From NCBI GenBank assembly GCA_020637815.1, contig JACKJS010000002.1, positions 434,001-498,000 of the forward strand: a DNA stretch of 64,000 bases, given 5' to 3'. The stretch comes from Hyphomicrobiaceae bacterium (lineage in GTDB: Bacteria; Pseudomonadota; Alphaproteobacteria; Rhizobiales; Methyloligellaceae). The number at the start of each line of letters is the position of its first letter. Positions within the stretch are counted from its first letter, which is position 1. Under the pieces are notes generated by a model that was not told the DNA's origin, ran no database searches, and saw nothing but the letters and a program-made list of their open reading frames with translations. Positions 8,496-16,060 of the stretch are shown piece after piece. A program made the translations under genes and the position numbers.

Positions 8496-9821
8496 ATGTC
8501 CAGCAATATTGACGTTACTGGAGAATTAGACTTTTCGGAAAAGCCTGTAAGCCCTGAAGGACGAATGTCGCGCCTGGCCCTGACGATGGCCTTTTGGGCT
8601 GTTTGCAGCGCCATGTTTTGGATGATTGTTTCGGCAGTTCTTTCGCAAGCTTACGGAACCGCCAATACGATCATTGGTCTCATCCTCAGCGCTATTGTGT
8701 ACTCGCTGATCAATGGACCGATCGTAAGATATGCAATTAAGTCGGGCCTATCGGTCTCGCTTTTTTCAAGATTGTTATTCGGCCGAGCGGGATCTGCGAT
8801 TGCGACCTTTGTTTACGCAATTTGTAGCATCTACTATGCGGTCTTTGAGGGCTCAGTTGTTGCTGCTGCAGCAACGTTTTACTGGCCATCTGTGAGCTTT
8901 GCAGTCGCAGCGCTCATCGTGTGCCTGTATAGCGTTCCATTGATCTTGGGTAGCGTTCAAAATTGGCTTGATCGCTTCAACGGTTATCTTCTTCCTCTAT
9001 ATATCCTGGGACTAAGCGGGATCGTTATATTTGCCATTTCTCAGTATGGTTACAATGACGCTTGGCTTACGTCCGAGCCGGAGGGCGGGGCGCCTCCGTA
9101 CGGCTGGATCAACGTGTTCATCGCATTCATGGGTGTTTGGTGGATGATGATGTGTACGTTCGATTTTGCGAAGTTCGGGAAGAAGAGCGACGAGAATTAC
9201 CACGCGATATTTAACTTTGGCCTGCCGTTCTATGTCTTCACCTTCCTCGTGAACGGTTTGGCTGGCGTGTTCCTGGTTCACACGATCCCTGTCGATGGGG
9301 CGTTGAGCGAGGTGTCGGTCGTGAAGTCGCTGATCCTTATGACGGGCTGGGTCGGAATGCTCTTCGTGTGGATTAGCCAAACGCGCATCAACACCACGAA
9401 CTTCTATCTCTCGACCGTGAATACTCAGTCGTTCTTCCGGCTGACCCTGAAGCTCCATTGGCCAAAATGGCTGTGGGCTATCATCGTGGGTATCGTCGTC
9501 TACCTTCTTATGCTTGCGGATATCTTCCAGTTCTTGCTCATCGCGCTGGCATATCAAGGAATCTTCGTCGTGGCGTGGGTTGGTGTGACGCTGGCCTATA
9601 TCCTTCTCGAAGACTACGACGGAACCGAGGGTGCCAAGTCCGACGATCAATATCCGGCGTACTACGCTCCGGGAATGATTGCGTGGATCTCTGCGGTCGT
9701 TATCGGGATAGTCTTGTTGATGATCCCAGAGACCAAGCTGTTTTCAGCCCCAGCCACAGTCATCAGCAGTTTTCTACTGTTTGGCTTGCTTTCGCCTCGA
9801 ACCAGTCGCGTTCCGGCGTAG
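8496..9821 (+). CDS. NCS1-family (purine/cytosine/hydantoin-type) permease
   Basis: A 441-aa integral membrane protein with about 12 hydrophobic segments, resembling the nucleobase-cation-symport-1 family (CodB, Mhp1, allantoin permeases). A soluble N-terminus of about 25 residues leads into the first helix (LALTMAFWAVCSAMFWMIV). Placement behind a hydantoinase-type enzyme suggests uptake of the substrate; Mhp1 is a known hydantoin transporter of this family. Base composition is clearly lower in GC than in flanking chromosomal genes, with many ATT, TTT and TTG codons, consistent with acquisition by transfer. The start follows GGGAGCG. Substrate inference comes from context only. Confidence 0.75.
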   Translation: MSSNIDVTGELDFSEKPVSPEGRMSRLALTMAFWAVCSAMFWMIVSAVLSQAYGTANTIIGLILSAIVYSLINGPIVRYAIKSGLSVSLFSRLLFGRAGSAIATFVYAICSIYYAVFEGSVVAAAATFYWPSVSFAVAALIVCLYSVPLILGSVQNWLDRFNGYLLPLYILGLSGIVIFAISQYGYNDAWLTSEPEGGAPPYGWINVFIAFMGVWWMMMCTFDFAKFGKKSDENYHAIFNFGLPFYVFTFLVNGLAGVFLVHTIPVDGALSEVSVVKSLILMTGWVGMLFVWISQTRINTTNFYLSTVNTQSFFRLTLKLHWPKWLWAIIVGIVVYLLMLADIFQFLLIALAYQGIFVVAWVGVTLAYILLEDYDGTEGAKSDDQYPAYYAPGMIAWISAVVIGIVLLMIPETKLFSAPATVISSFLLFGLLSPRTSRVPA

Positions 9822-9847
9822 AAATATCTAAAGGGGGACTGAAAATT

Positions 9848-10714
9848 ATGCAGAACAAGATAGTAAAAGTGTGCGCTAAAGGTAAAAGTCTGGCGCGTAA
9901 GGTGTGCGTTGCTTGCTCAATTCTGGTGGCAACGCTGGTAGTGGGAAACCTAGTTAGCGTGAACAAGGTGCAAGCCGGGGGCATGAGCGCCCCCGGGTTC
10001 ACCGCCGGTATCCCGGTCTATGCGGATCTTCCGGTTGGTTTTTACTATGTGAACCAATCTCTCTCTAGCTATAGAGATCCGCAGAACTTGGACATTCGGG
10101 CCAATGCCAATGTCTTCTTTATGTACTACCAAAGCCCGTGGGAACTTGCTGGAGGGCCTTTGTCCTTCGTGATTGCTCCGACGCTTTTCGAGGTCTCGAG
10201 CAATCCTGGTCCCTATAGGATCGGAATGTACAATACGTACTTCGGAGCGCAGATATCCTGGGCAACAGGTATTGAGGGACTACGCTTCGGCTATCGGTTT
10301 AGCGGATATATTCCTCAGGAAGACGATGTAGCGTTTGACTACGGAGCAATCGAGAACAGATTCGGGTTTAGCTACGATCACAACGGCATCTCCGCTTTGG
10401 TGAACAACATCTTTGGTACGCCCATCGGTGCTAGCTGGAGCGATCACGCGCCGGACTACTACATCCTCGATTGGCATCTGCTGAAATCGTTCGGCAAGTG
10501 GAGCGTCGGGCCGGTTGGCTATGCGTCATCCGACCTGGACTCGGCTGGACGTGGCTACCAGCAGAGTCAGGTCGCCGTCGGTGGACTTGTTGGGTACAAC
10601 TTCGGACCGCTGACGATGCAGGGCAAGCTAACTCAAGATGTTTATGAGAAGAACTATGGGGCTAAAGAAACTGCGTTCTGGACTAACATCATTATCCCCA
10701 TAGGCGTTCAATAA
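9848..10714 (+). CDS. Outer-membrane channel of the phenol MetA-degradation family
   Basis: A 288-aa secreted beta-barrel candidate. Basic N-terminus, then a hydrophobic signal segment (SILVATLVVGNLVSV) with likely cleavage at VQA-GG near residue 42. The remainder is rich in Gly, Tyr and aromatic-ended alternating strands (GFYYVNQSLSSY, LRFGYRFSGYIP, QVAVGGLVGYNFG), resembling SphA/phenol_MetA_deg transporters found in catabolic clusters. It probably lets the substrate cross the outer membrane. A very strong ribosome site (AAAGGGGG) precedes ATG 9848. It is the last gene of the cluster and is followed by a long inverted repeat. Confidence 0.7.
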   Translation: MQNKIVKVCAKGKSLARKVCVACSILVATLVVGNLVSVNKVQAGGMSAPGFTAGIPVYADLPVGFYYVNQSLSSYRDPQNLDIRANANVFFMYYQSPWELAGGPLSFVIAPTLFEVSSNPGPYRIGMYNTYFGAQISWATGIEGLRFGYRFSGYIPQEDDVAFDYGAIENRFGFSYDHNGISALVNNIFGTPIGASWSDHAPDYYILDWHLLKSFGKWSVGPVGYASSDLDSAGRGYQQSQVAVGGLVGYNFGPLTMQGKLTQDVYEKNYGAKETAFWTNIIIPIGVQ

Positions 10715-10737
10715 GCACGAATAATACTTCTCTACTA

Positions 10738-10802
10738 ATTACGGAGCTGAGGGATCTCTTCAGTCGACAATGTAAGAACTTGAAGAGATCCTTCGCCGTA
10801 AT
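10738..10802. repeat. 65-bp imperfect palindrome after the catabolic cluster
   Basis: Nested inverted repeats: outer arms ATTACGG / CCGTAAT and inner arms GGATCTCTTCA (10752-10762) / TGAAGAGATCC (10781-10791) around an 18-nt centre. It lies 23 bp after the channel gene and could form a long hairpin in RNA. A T-rich stretch (CCTTTTCTTTT) follows only about 45 bp later, after a second GC-rich weak hairpin. It may act as the operon end, or be a small palindromic repeat element. Confidence 0.6.
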
Positions 10803-11517
10803 GTCTCCTCCCCTGCTCGGCCGTCCATCTTGGCGGTCGGGCCTTTTCTTTTGGGGAAGACCGGCGCGCGACGGCCGACGGCCGATCTATCGTTGCCGAA
10901 GGCGCGGTATCGAACCGAGCTGTAGCCAGAACCAATTCGAACGCCGGGGCGAAGTCTCGGGCCCTGTCTCAATTGGGATCGCGCGGCGCAAGGGGTGACA
11001 TCCGGGTGGACCGCTTATGGCCGCGTCGACGTTCCGTGGCGGCCAAATGTCTTTCGCAAGATCAGACGAAATGTGAAGGGCGCCGGTGAGGTGCCGTTGG
11101 CACCGCCGTTTCGAGACCTCGATGGGGTGTCCGGCATGACGTGTCCGTCCGTGGCGGCATTGGCGCGCTGAACGGCGTTGCCTATCGCTACGCCGTGGAC
11201 AGCGTGCAGCACGCAGCCGCTGCTTTGGTCCACGAAGTGGCGCGATCCAATACGGACGGTTGCTTGGGAACCAGAGCGGTCATTTGCCTGTATGACGTCA
11301 GGCCGGACGAACTGCCGCTGCGACGTGTTCTCTCAGGACGGGGTACGGGCAGGAGGAATCACGAGCCCCGCCGTCGAATGGGGACGGCCTTTGGTCCGAT
11401 CCAGCTTCGTGTGTCTGACTAGTGAGGGTCCGTCCGTGGGCGTGCTATTCGGGACCGATCGGATCGAGGGTGTCGTCCGATCTGGCCGCGTCGAACGTTC
11501 TCGGTTGTCGGCTTTGT
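10803..11517. other. Gene-free region between palindrome and tRNA-Arg
   Basis: About 715 bp with no convincing gene. Short open frames on both strands have no family resemblance, no clear ribosome sites and arginine-rich shadow-like composition. The T-rich stretch CCTTTTCTTTT near 10843-10853 could be the end of a terminator reading from the left. The rest may be decayed sequence. Confidence 0.4.
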
Positions 11518-11594
11518 TGGTGACCCCGACAGGATTCGAACCTGTGACCCTCAGATTAGGAATCTGATGCTCTATCCTGCTGAGCTACGGGGCC
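11518..11594 (-). tRNA. tRNA-Arg (anticodon CCU)
   Basis: A 77-nt cloverleaf on the minus strand with encoded CCA end. The acceptor stem pairs GGCCCCG with CGGGGTC (one G-U), and the D-arm is TAGCTCAGCAGGATAGAGCA. The anticodon stem CAGAT/ATCTG encloses loop TCCTA with anticodon CCT (complement of 11558-11560). The T-arm is CAGGTTCGAATCCTG, and discriminator A precedes CCA. It reads AGG codons. Its 3' end faces the catabolic cluster, the side where integrating elements normally insert. Confidence 0.95.
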
Positions 11595-11767
11595 TTGCTT
11601 TACGTTGCTACACCGGTGCCTGGTTGAGCGCCAGTCCGTTTGCCGTAGGCTCGGTGCGCCCCATGCGGATGATGTGACGCAGCTCAAGGTTCGCCGAGCA
11701 ACATAGAAATACCAAGATTGTGCGCCTCGTAGGGCTATAGTCGATTGAAAACATTGGAAATATTCTA

Positions 11768-13177
11768 ATGAAAGCGCCGTTTCAGATGGACCGCCGCGGC
11801 TTTCTCGCCCTGGCGGGGGCGGGAGCCGCGGGCCTTGCCCTGCCATCGGGTCTTGCTGCCTTCGCGCGTGCGTCGGAGGCGCCGCCGTCCGAACTCCGCA
11901 TCCAGGCCGCGCGCTACCATCTTCGCGACGCCGTGACCGAGAACATGGTGAGCGTGTTTCCCGATGCGCCGCCGCCGGTTCTTCGCATGCGGGAGGGCGT
12001 GCCGTTTTCGATCGACGTGACCAATACGCTCGAGGAGGCGTCGACCATGCACTGGCACGGCATTCGCGTGCCGAACAAGATGGACGGCGTACCGTACCTG
12101 ACGCAGTGGCCGATCCAGCAAGGCGAGACGTGGCGCTACAGCTACACGCCCAAGGACGCCGGAACCTATTGGTACCATCCCCATTGCCAGACCATGGAGC
12201 AGATGGCGCGCGGCCTCACCGGGATCATCGTCGTCGCCGAGACGGACGATCCGGGTTTCGACGGCGAGACGGTTCTGAACCTTCGCGACTTCCGGATCGG
12301 CAAGGACGATCAATTCATGAAACTGTTCTCGGCCCGGATGGCCGCGCGGGGCGGTACGCTCGGCACGGTGATGACCGCGAATTGGGAGCAGAATCCGATC
12401 TACGAGCATCCGGCCGGCTCGCTCGTCCGGCTCCGCATCGCGGCGACCGACACGACACGGATCTACACCTTGACGATGGACGGTGCGGACGGGCGCATCG
12501 TTGCCGCCGACGGGCATCCGTTGCGTGAGGAACTCCCATGGCCGACAGCCGAGGCGCCCATCACGGTTGCGCCGGGCCAACGACTGGACGTCGCCTTGCG
12601 GATGCCGGAGACGGAAGGCCAGGACGTTGTGGTGACCTATCGGACCCCGATGCGCGTACAGGCCCTCGCCACGCTCCGCGCGACCGGCTCCAACATGGGC
12701 CGCACCCTCGAGGAGCTTAGGCCGCTGCCGCCCAATCGCTTGGCCGACTTCGACCAGGCTTCGAGCGAGATCATCGAACTGGTCTTCGGCTGGTCGCCGG
12801 GCGGTCTGAAGCCGAACTACGGCTTCTGCGGGTCCCTTGGCTATACGTTCTGGTCCATCGACCGGAAGCCTTGGCCCGGAGACGCGGCGAAGGGCACGGA
12901 GCCGGTCGCAGATCTCAAGCTCGGACGCAGCTACATCCTGCGCCTACACAACGAGAGTCCGAACACGCATCCGATCCATCTGCATGGGCTGGTGTTCCGA
13001 CCGTTGCGGTCGAACAAGCGCACGCTGCCCTCGAACTGGACAGATACGGTCGTGCTCAACCGAAGCGAAACGATCGATATCGGGCTCGTCGCGGACAATC
13101 CCGGCGATTGGGCGTTCCATTGCCACGTGATCGAACACCAGAAGACGGGCCTCGCCGGCTTCGTCCGCGTCAGCTGA
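11768..13177 (+). CDS. Tat-exported multicopper oxidase
   Basis: A 469-aa laccase-type oxidase with three cupredoxin domains. An N-terminal twin-arginine signal (DRRGFLAL followed by a hydrophobic stretch) predicts folded export to the periplasm. All four copper motifs are present: HWHG (95-98), HPHC (137-140; family form HxH), HPIHLHG (401-407) and HCHVIEHQKTGL (451-462), giving the T1, T2 and T3 ligands. The residue ten after the T1 Cys is Leu rather than Met, usually linked to a higher-potential T1 site. Substrate is unknown; no methionine-rich segment of the CueO kind is seen. A nuclease-fold protein follows 59 bp downstream. The ribosome site before ATG 11768 is weak; ATG 11786 would still keep the RR motif. 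Confidence 0.9.
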   Translation: MKAPFQMDRRGFLALAGAGAAGLALPSGLAAFARASEAPPSELRIQAARYHLRDAVTENMVSVFPDAPPPVLRMREGVPFSIDVTNTLEEASTMHWHGIRVPNKMDGVPYLTQWPIQQGETWRYSYTPKDAGTYWYHPHCQTMEQMARGLTGIIVVAETDDPGFDGETVLNLRDFRIGKDDQFMKLFSARMAARGGTLGTVMTANWEQNPIYEHPAGSLVRLRIAATDTTRIYTLTMDGADGRIVAADGHPLREELPWPTAEAPITVAPGQRLDVALRMPETEGQDVVVTYRTPMRVQALATLRATGSNMGRTLEELRPLPPNRLADFDQASSEIIELVFGWSPGGLKPNYGFCGSLGYTFWSIDRKPWPGDAAKGTEPVADLKLGRSYILRLHNESPNTHPIHLHGLVFRPLRSNKRTLPSNWTDTVVLNRSETIDIGLVADNPGDWAFHCHVIEHQKTGLAGFVRVS

Positions 13178-13236
13178 GGGCCGACGCTGCCTCTCCCCGC
13201 CTTGTCTGTGCGCTCCGCACGTTCCTAGAATGATCG

Positions 13237-14058
13237 ATGCGCCATTTGGCATCCGCCATTCTGATGGGCTTTGCGGCCGCTTCCGCGCCGAGCGTTTCGT
13301 TCGCGCAAGGGTGCGATCTGCCGCCCGGTGAGACGGTCGCCGTGGCCGCCGCTATCGACGGCGAGACGTTGGCGCTCGACGACGGCCGCGCGGTGCGGCT
13401 TCTCGGCATCCAGGCGCCTGCCGCGCCGCCCGATTGGGAAGGGCCGGAGCCCTGGCCCTTCTCGGTGCTCGCCAAGGAGGCGCTTGCTAAGATCGCTGCC
13501 GGGGCGACGGCCGAGCTGCGTTTCGATGCGCGCACGGAGGACCGGCACGGGCATGTGCTGGCGCAGGTCTATGTCGAGGAGAAAAGCGGCCCCGTCTGGT
13601 TGCAGGCGAAACTCGTTGAGGAGGGGTTGGTGCGCGTCGCGGCGCTGCCCGACCTCGGGGCGTGTCTCGCGCCGCTTATTGTGGCCGAGCGCAAGGCGCG
13701 TGAAGGTAGGCAAGGGCTGTGGCGGTCTCTAACCTACCAAGTGCGCGACGCGAACAACCCCAAGGCCCTTAGCCATCTACGGCACAGCTACCAGCTCGTC
13801 GAGGGGACGGTGCACGGCATCGGAGAGGGGAAGACGCTGGTCTATATCAACTTCGCGGAGGATTGGCGGAGCGACTTCACGATCGCGATTCCGCGCAAGC
13901 GTTTGCCTGTCTTGGAAGCGGCCGGGTTCGATCTTGCGGCACTGCCGGGCAAGCGGATTCGTGTCCGCGGCTGGGTCGAATGGTGGAATGGGCCCATGAT
14001 CAAGGTCTCCCATCCCGAAGAGATCGAGGTCTTGGGTGCTTCACCCGGCGCCGGCTGA
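13237..14058 (+). CDS. Secreted staphylococcal-nuclease-fold protein, probably not catalytic
   Basis: A 273-aa protein with a Sec signal (cleavage near SFA-QG, residue 23) and an SNase-like OB-fold domain (about 30-170), then an extra C-terminal domain of about 100 residues. Compared with staphylococcal nuclease as I recall it, R35 is kept (R54 in VRLLGI). D21 is Glu (DGET, 41-44), D40 is Gln59, E43 is Ala62 (QAPA in place of DTPE) and R87 is His106 (RHGH). Loss of the metal ligand and general base suggests a binding or structural role rather than DNA cleavage. It is likely periplasmic, like its upstream neighbour, and may be co-transcribed with it. Function unknown. Confidence 0.75.
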   Translation: MRHLASAILMGFAAASAPSVSFAQGCDLPPGETVAVAAAIDGETLALDDGRAVRLLGIQAPAAPPDWEGPEPWPFSVLAKEALAKIAAGATAELRFDARTEDRHGHVLAQVYVEEKSGPVWLQAKLVEEGLVRVAALPDLGACLAPLIVAERKAREGRQGLWRSLTYQVRDANNPKALSHLRHSYQLVEGTVHGIGEGKTLVYINFAEDWRSDFTIAIPRKRLPVLEAAGFDLAALPGKRIRVRGWVEWWNGPMIKVSHPEEIEVLGASPGAG

Positions 14059-14102
14059 TTCCATCCGGCACCGAAAAAAGGGAGAATATGGCTCGCGCCA
14101 AA

Positions 14103-14134
14103 CGAAAAGGCCGGGCAAGAGGCCCGGCCTTTCG
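14103..14134. terminator. Bidirectional intrinsic terminator
   Basis: Stem AAAGGCCGGGC (14106-14116), loop AAGAG, stem GCCCGGCCTTT (14122-14132), with short T-runs on both sides. It sits between two convergent genes, the nuclease-fold gene and carD, and can serve both. Confidence 0.9.
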
Positions 14135-14157
14135 AAATTGCACAGCTCAGAGCCGCT

Positions 14158-14727
14158 TTAGGCAGCGGCTTTCCCAGCCGTCTCGGCCTCGGCGGCGGCC
14201 TTGGCGCTGCGCGCCGACTTGGCAAGGATGTCGTCTATCTTGGCGACAGCGCTGTCCTCGTCCAGCTTCTCCACGGCGGCAAGCTCGCGCGCCATGCGAT
14301 CCAGCGCGGCTTCGTAGAGCTGGCGTTCGGAGTAGGACTGCTCGGGCTGCGCCTCGGAGCGATACAGATCGCGGACCACTTCGGCGATGGAGATGAGATC
14401 GCCGGAATTGATCTTGGCTTCGTATTCTTGGGCGCGGCGCGACCACATGGTGCGCTTCACGCGGGCCTTGCCCTTCAGCGTGGTCAGAGCCTTCTTCACG
14501 ATCTTGTCGTCGGACAGTTTGCGCATGCCGACGCTTTCGAGCTTCGTGGTGGGAACGCGAAGCGTCATCTTGTCCTTGTCGAAATTGATGACGAAGAGCT
14601 CGAGCTTCGCGCCGGCGATCTCCTGCTCTTCAATGCTCATAATGCGGCCCACGCCGTGCGCGGGATAAACAATGTATTCGTTCGTCCGAAAACCGTTTCT
14701 CTGCTGGGGTCTCTTCTTATCGGCCAT
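14158..14727 (-). CDS. carD: CarD/CdnL-family transcriptional regulator
   Basis: A 189-aa protein. The N-terminal CarD/TRCF RNA-polymerase-interaction domain is visible (NEYIVYPAHGVGRIMSIEEQEI, about residues 14-75), followed by the helical C-terminal DNA-binding domain (WSRRAQEYEAKINSGDLISI, AEVVRDLYRSE) and an Ala/Lys-rich tail. CarD proteins bind the beta subunit of RNA polymerase and stabilise open complexes, particularly at rRNA promoters. The ATG at 14727 follows a GAGG site and gives the usual N-terminus; longer in-frame starts add sequence unlike the family. The strong terminator at 14103-14134 lies just past its stop codon. Confidence 0.93.
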   Translation of the reverse strand: MADKKRPQQRNGFRTNEYIVYPAHGVGRIMSIEEQEIAGAKLELFVINFDKDKMTLRVPTTKLESVGMRKLSDDKIVKKALTTLKGKARVKRTMWSRRAQEYEAKINSGDLISIAEVVRDLYRSEAQPEQSYSERQLYEAALDRMARELAAVEKLDEDSAVAKIDDILAKSARSAKAAAEAETAGKAAA

Positions 14728-15076
14728 ATGATCGCCTCGCGGTTGAAAAATCATGGAGGGCGCGAAGACAGAGATGCGTGAGCGTGTCCGCGTCAAAATC
14801 GGCCAGCGATCGGAACGCTGGCGCCGCCAGGGGGCGGCCTTCGCGGACAATACAGAAGGGTTCGATCAGGTATCCCCGATCGCCAACACTTCTTCGAAGC
14901 TCAGAAAAAAAGCGCGCCCAACCGGCTCGCCTCTCTTGGTGCCTCACGCGCCAGCAGTCTGCGCCATTTCAAAGACACCATATCACAATTTTCGCTATTT
15001 CGAAAGCCGCCTAGATTGAAGGCAGCGGCCATTTTGCAACTGCGAATGCGGCATTTTGACCGAAAGGTTAATGGGT
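14728..15076. other. Intergenic region carrying the carD promoter
   Basis: No gene seen. Most of the gap should hold the promoter and 5' leader of the minus-strand carD gene. I could not pick out a confident -35/-10 pair. Confidence 0.4.
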
Positions 15077-15096
15077 GGGCCGCTCCAGAGCGGCCC
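15077..15096 (-). terminator. Stem-loop 3' of the ferredoxin gene
   Basis: GGGCCGCT / AGCGGCCC with a four-base loop, 20 bp past the fdxA stop codon. The stem is very GC-rich, but no U-tract follows on the minus strand, so it may be a mRNA-end stabiliser or a weak terminator. Confidence 0.55.
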
Positions 15097-15116
15097 CGAA
15101 AGACCCAAAACCGGCC

Positions 15117-15455
15117 CTAGTCGCCTTCTCCCGGGTCCGCCGAGAAGTACTTCTCGAACTTGTCCGGCTCGGCCTGGAAGCTGTCGGCGTCGTCGGGGGC
15201 CGGCTTCTTGGTCGTGATGTTCGGCCACACTTCGGAGTATTGCCGGTTCACATCCAGCCATTTGTCGAGGTCCGGCTCGGTATCCGGTTTGATGGCGTCC
15301 ACTGGACATTCCGGCTCGCAAACGCCGCAATCGATGCATTCATCAGGGTGAATGACGAGCATGTTGTCGCCCTCGTAGAAGCAATCCACGGGGCACACCT
15401 CAACACAGTCCGTATATTTGCACTTAATGCAAACTTCAGTGACGACGTAAGTCAT
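15117..15455 (-). CDS. fdxA: 7Fe ferredoxin FdxA ([3Fe-4S][4Fe-4S])
   Basis: A 112-aa ferredoxin. Cluster motifs are CIKCKYTDCVEVCPVDC near residues 9-25 and CIDCGVCEPECP near 39-50, the pattern of Azotobacter FdI-type seven-iron ferredoxins. The C-terminal half includes the typical YSEVWPNIT segment. It acts as a small electron carrier in the cytoplasm; its partners are not shown here. The start at 15455 gives the conserved MTYVVTE N-terminus; a start three codons earlier is possible. It lies in the conserved minus-strand block with carD, the S4 protein and the helicase. Confidence 0.95.
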   Translation of the reverse strand: MTYVVTEVCIKCKYTDCVEVCPVDCFYEGDNMLVIHPDECIDCGVCEPECPVDAIKPDTEPDLDKWLDVNRQYSEVWPNITTKKPAPDDADSFQAEPDKFEKYFSADPGEGD

Positions 15456-15682
15456 CGATCCCACACGCTATGGGGCTGTCCCAGCCCAGTTTCGAAAGCC
15501 CTGTTCGGGCTGTTCGGTGAGCCCGGGGGAGGGAAGGAGCCCTGCCTATAACAATAGTGTCGGCAGCACAAGCCGCGCCGGAACCCGGCCGATGCCGAAT
15601 TTTAGGATGGCTTTGCCGTATCCGGGCGCGATTCGATACGGAATTTCCCTGGCCTGCCGAAGAGAACCTAAGACGCCCGGCG

Positions 15683-16048
15683 TCAGCTCCAAAGTGCGCG
15701 AAATGTCTCGATGCGGCGCCGGTCCCGTTTCGTGGGCCGTTTTCCGGTGCGCATCTCCATCTGCGCTTCGTCCGCTGCTTCGTCCACGGGCGGCGTCAAA
15801 TCCTCATAGAGCGTTTGCGCCAGCGGCGCTGGCCCGCGCCGCTCGGCGCTATCGCGCACCCGCCACACCACGAGCCTGCCCGGCGGCGTCGCCGTGATGA
15901 CGTCGCCAAGTTGAACGATCCGGCTGGCTTTGCGTACGCGCTCGCCGTTGATCCGCACTTTGCCGTCAGCGATCAGCCGCGTGGCGGCCGAACGCGTCTT
16001 CGCCAACCGCGCGCACCAGAGCCATTTATCGAGCCGCTGGCCGGTCAC
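15683..16048 (-). CDS. S4-domain RNA-binding protein (Hsp15/HslR-like)
   Basis: A 121-aa protein. An S4 RNA-binding domain occupies the N-terminal two-thirds (QRLDKWLWCARLAKTRSAA, then IADGKVRINGERVRKASRIV), and a charged tail rich in Lys, Arg and Glu follows. Hsp15 relatives bind stalled 50S subunits carrying peptidyl-tRNA. Its stop-proximal neighbour is the ferredoxin gene; upstream, the helicase stop codon is only 12 bp away, suggesting co-transcription. Confidence 0.88.
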   Translation of the reverse strand: MTGQRLDKWLWCARLAKTRSAATRLIADGKVRINGERVRKASRIVQLGDVITATPPGRLVVWRVRDSAERRGPAPLAQTLYEDLTPPVDEAADEAQMEMRTGKRPTKRDRRRIETFRALWS

Positions 16049-16060
16049 GCGAGCGGCCGG

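Noticed and set aside
11178..11567. Open frame ending in TPTGFEPVTLRLGI
   Set aside because: The end is the antisense translation of the tRNA-Arg gene, a common annotation artefact; the rest has no family features.
11556..11846. Minus-strand frame ending in GPVAQQDRASDS
   Set aside because: Another typical artefact of reading through a tRNA gene; it also overlaps the multicopper oxidase start.
14089..14157. Small frame starting MARAKRKGRARG after a good ribosome site
   Set aside because: It runs through a strong bidirectional terminator and then antisense through carD, so translation is unlikely.
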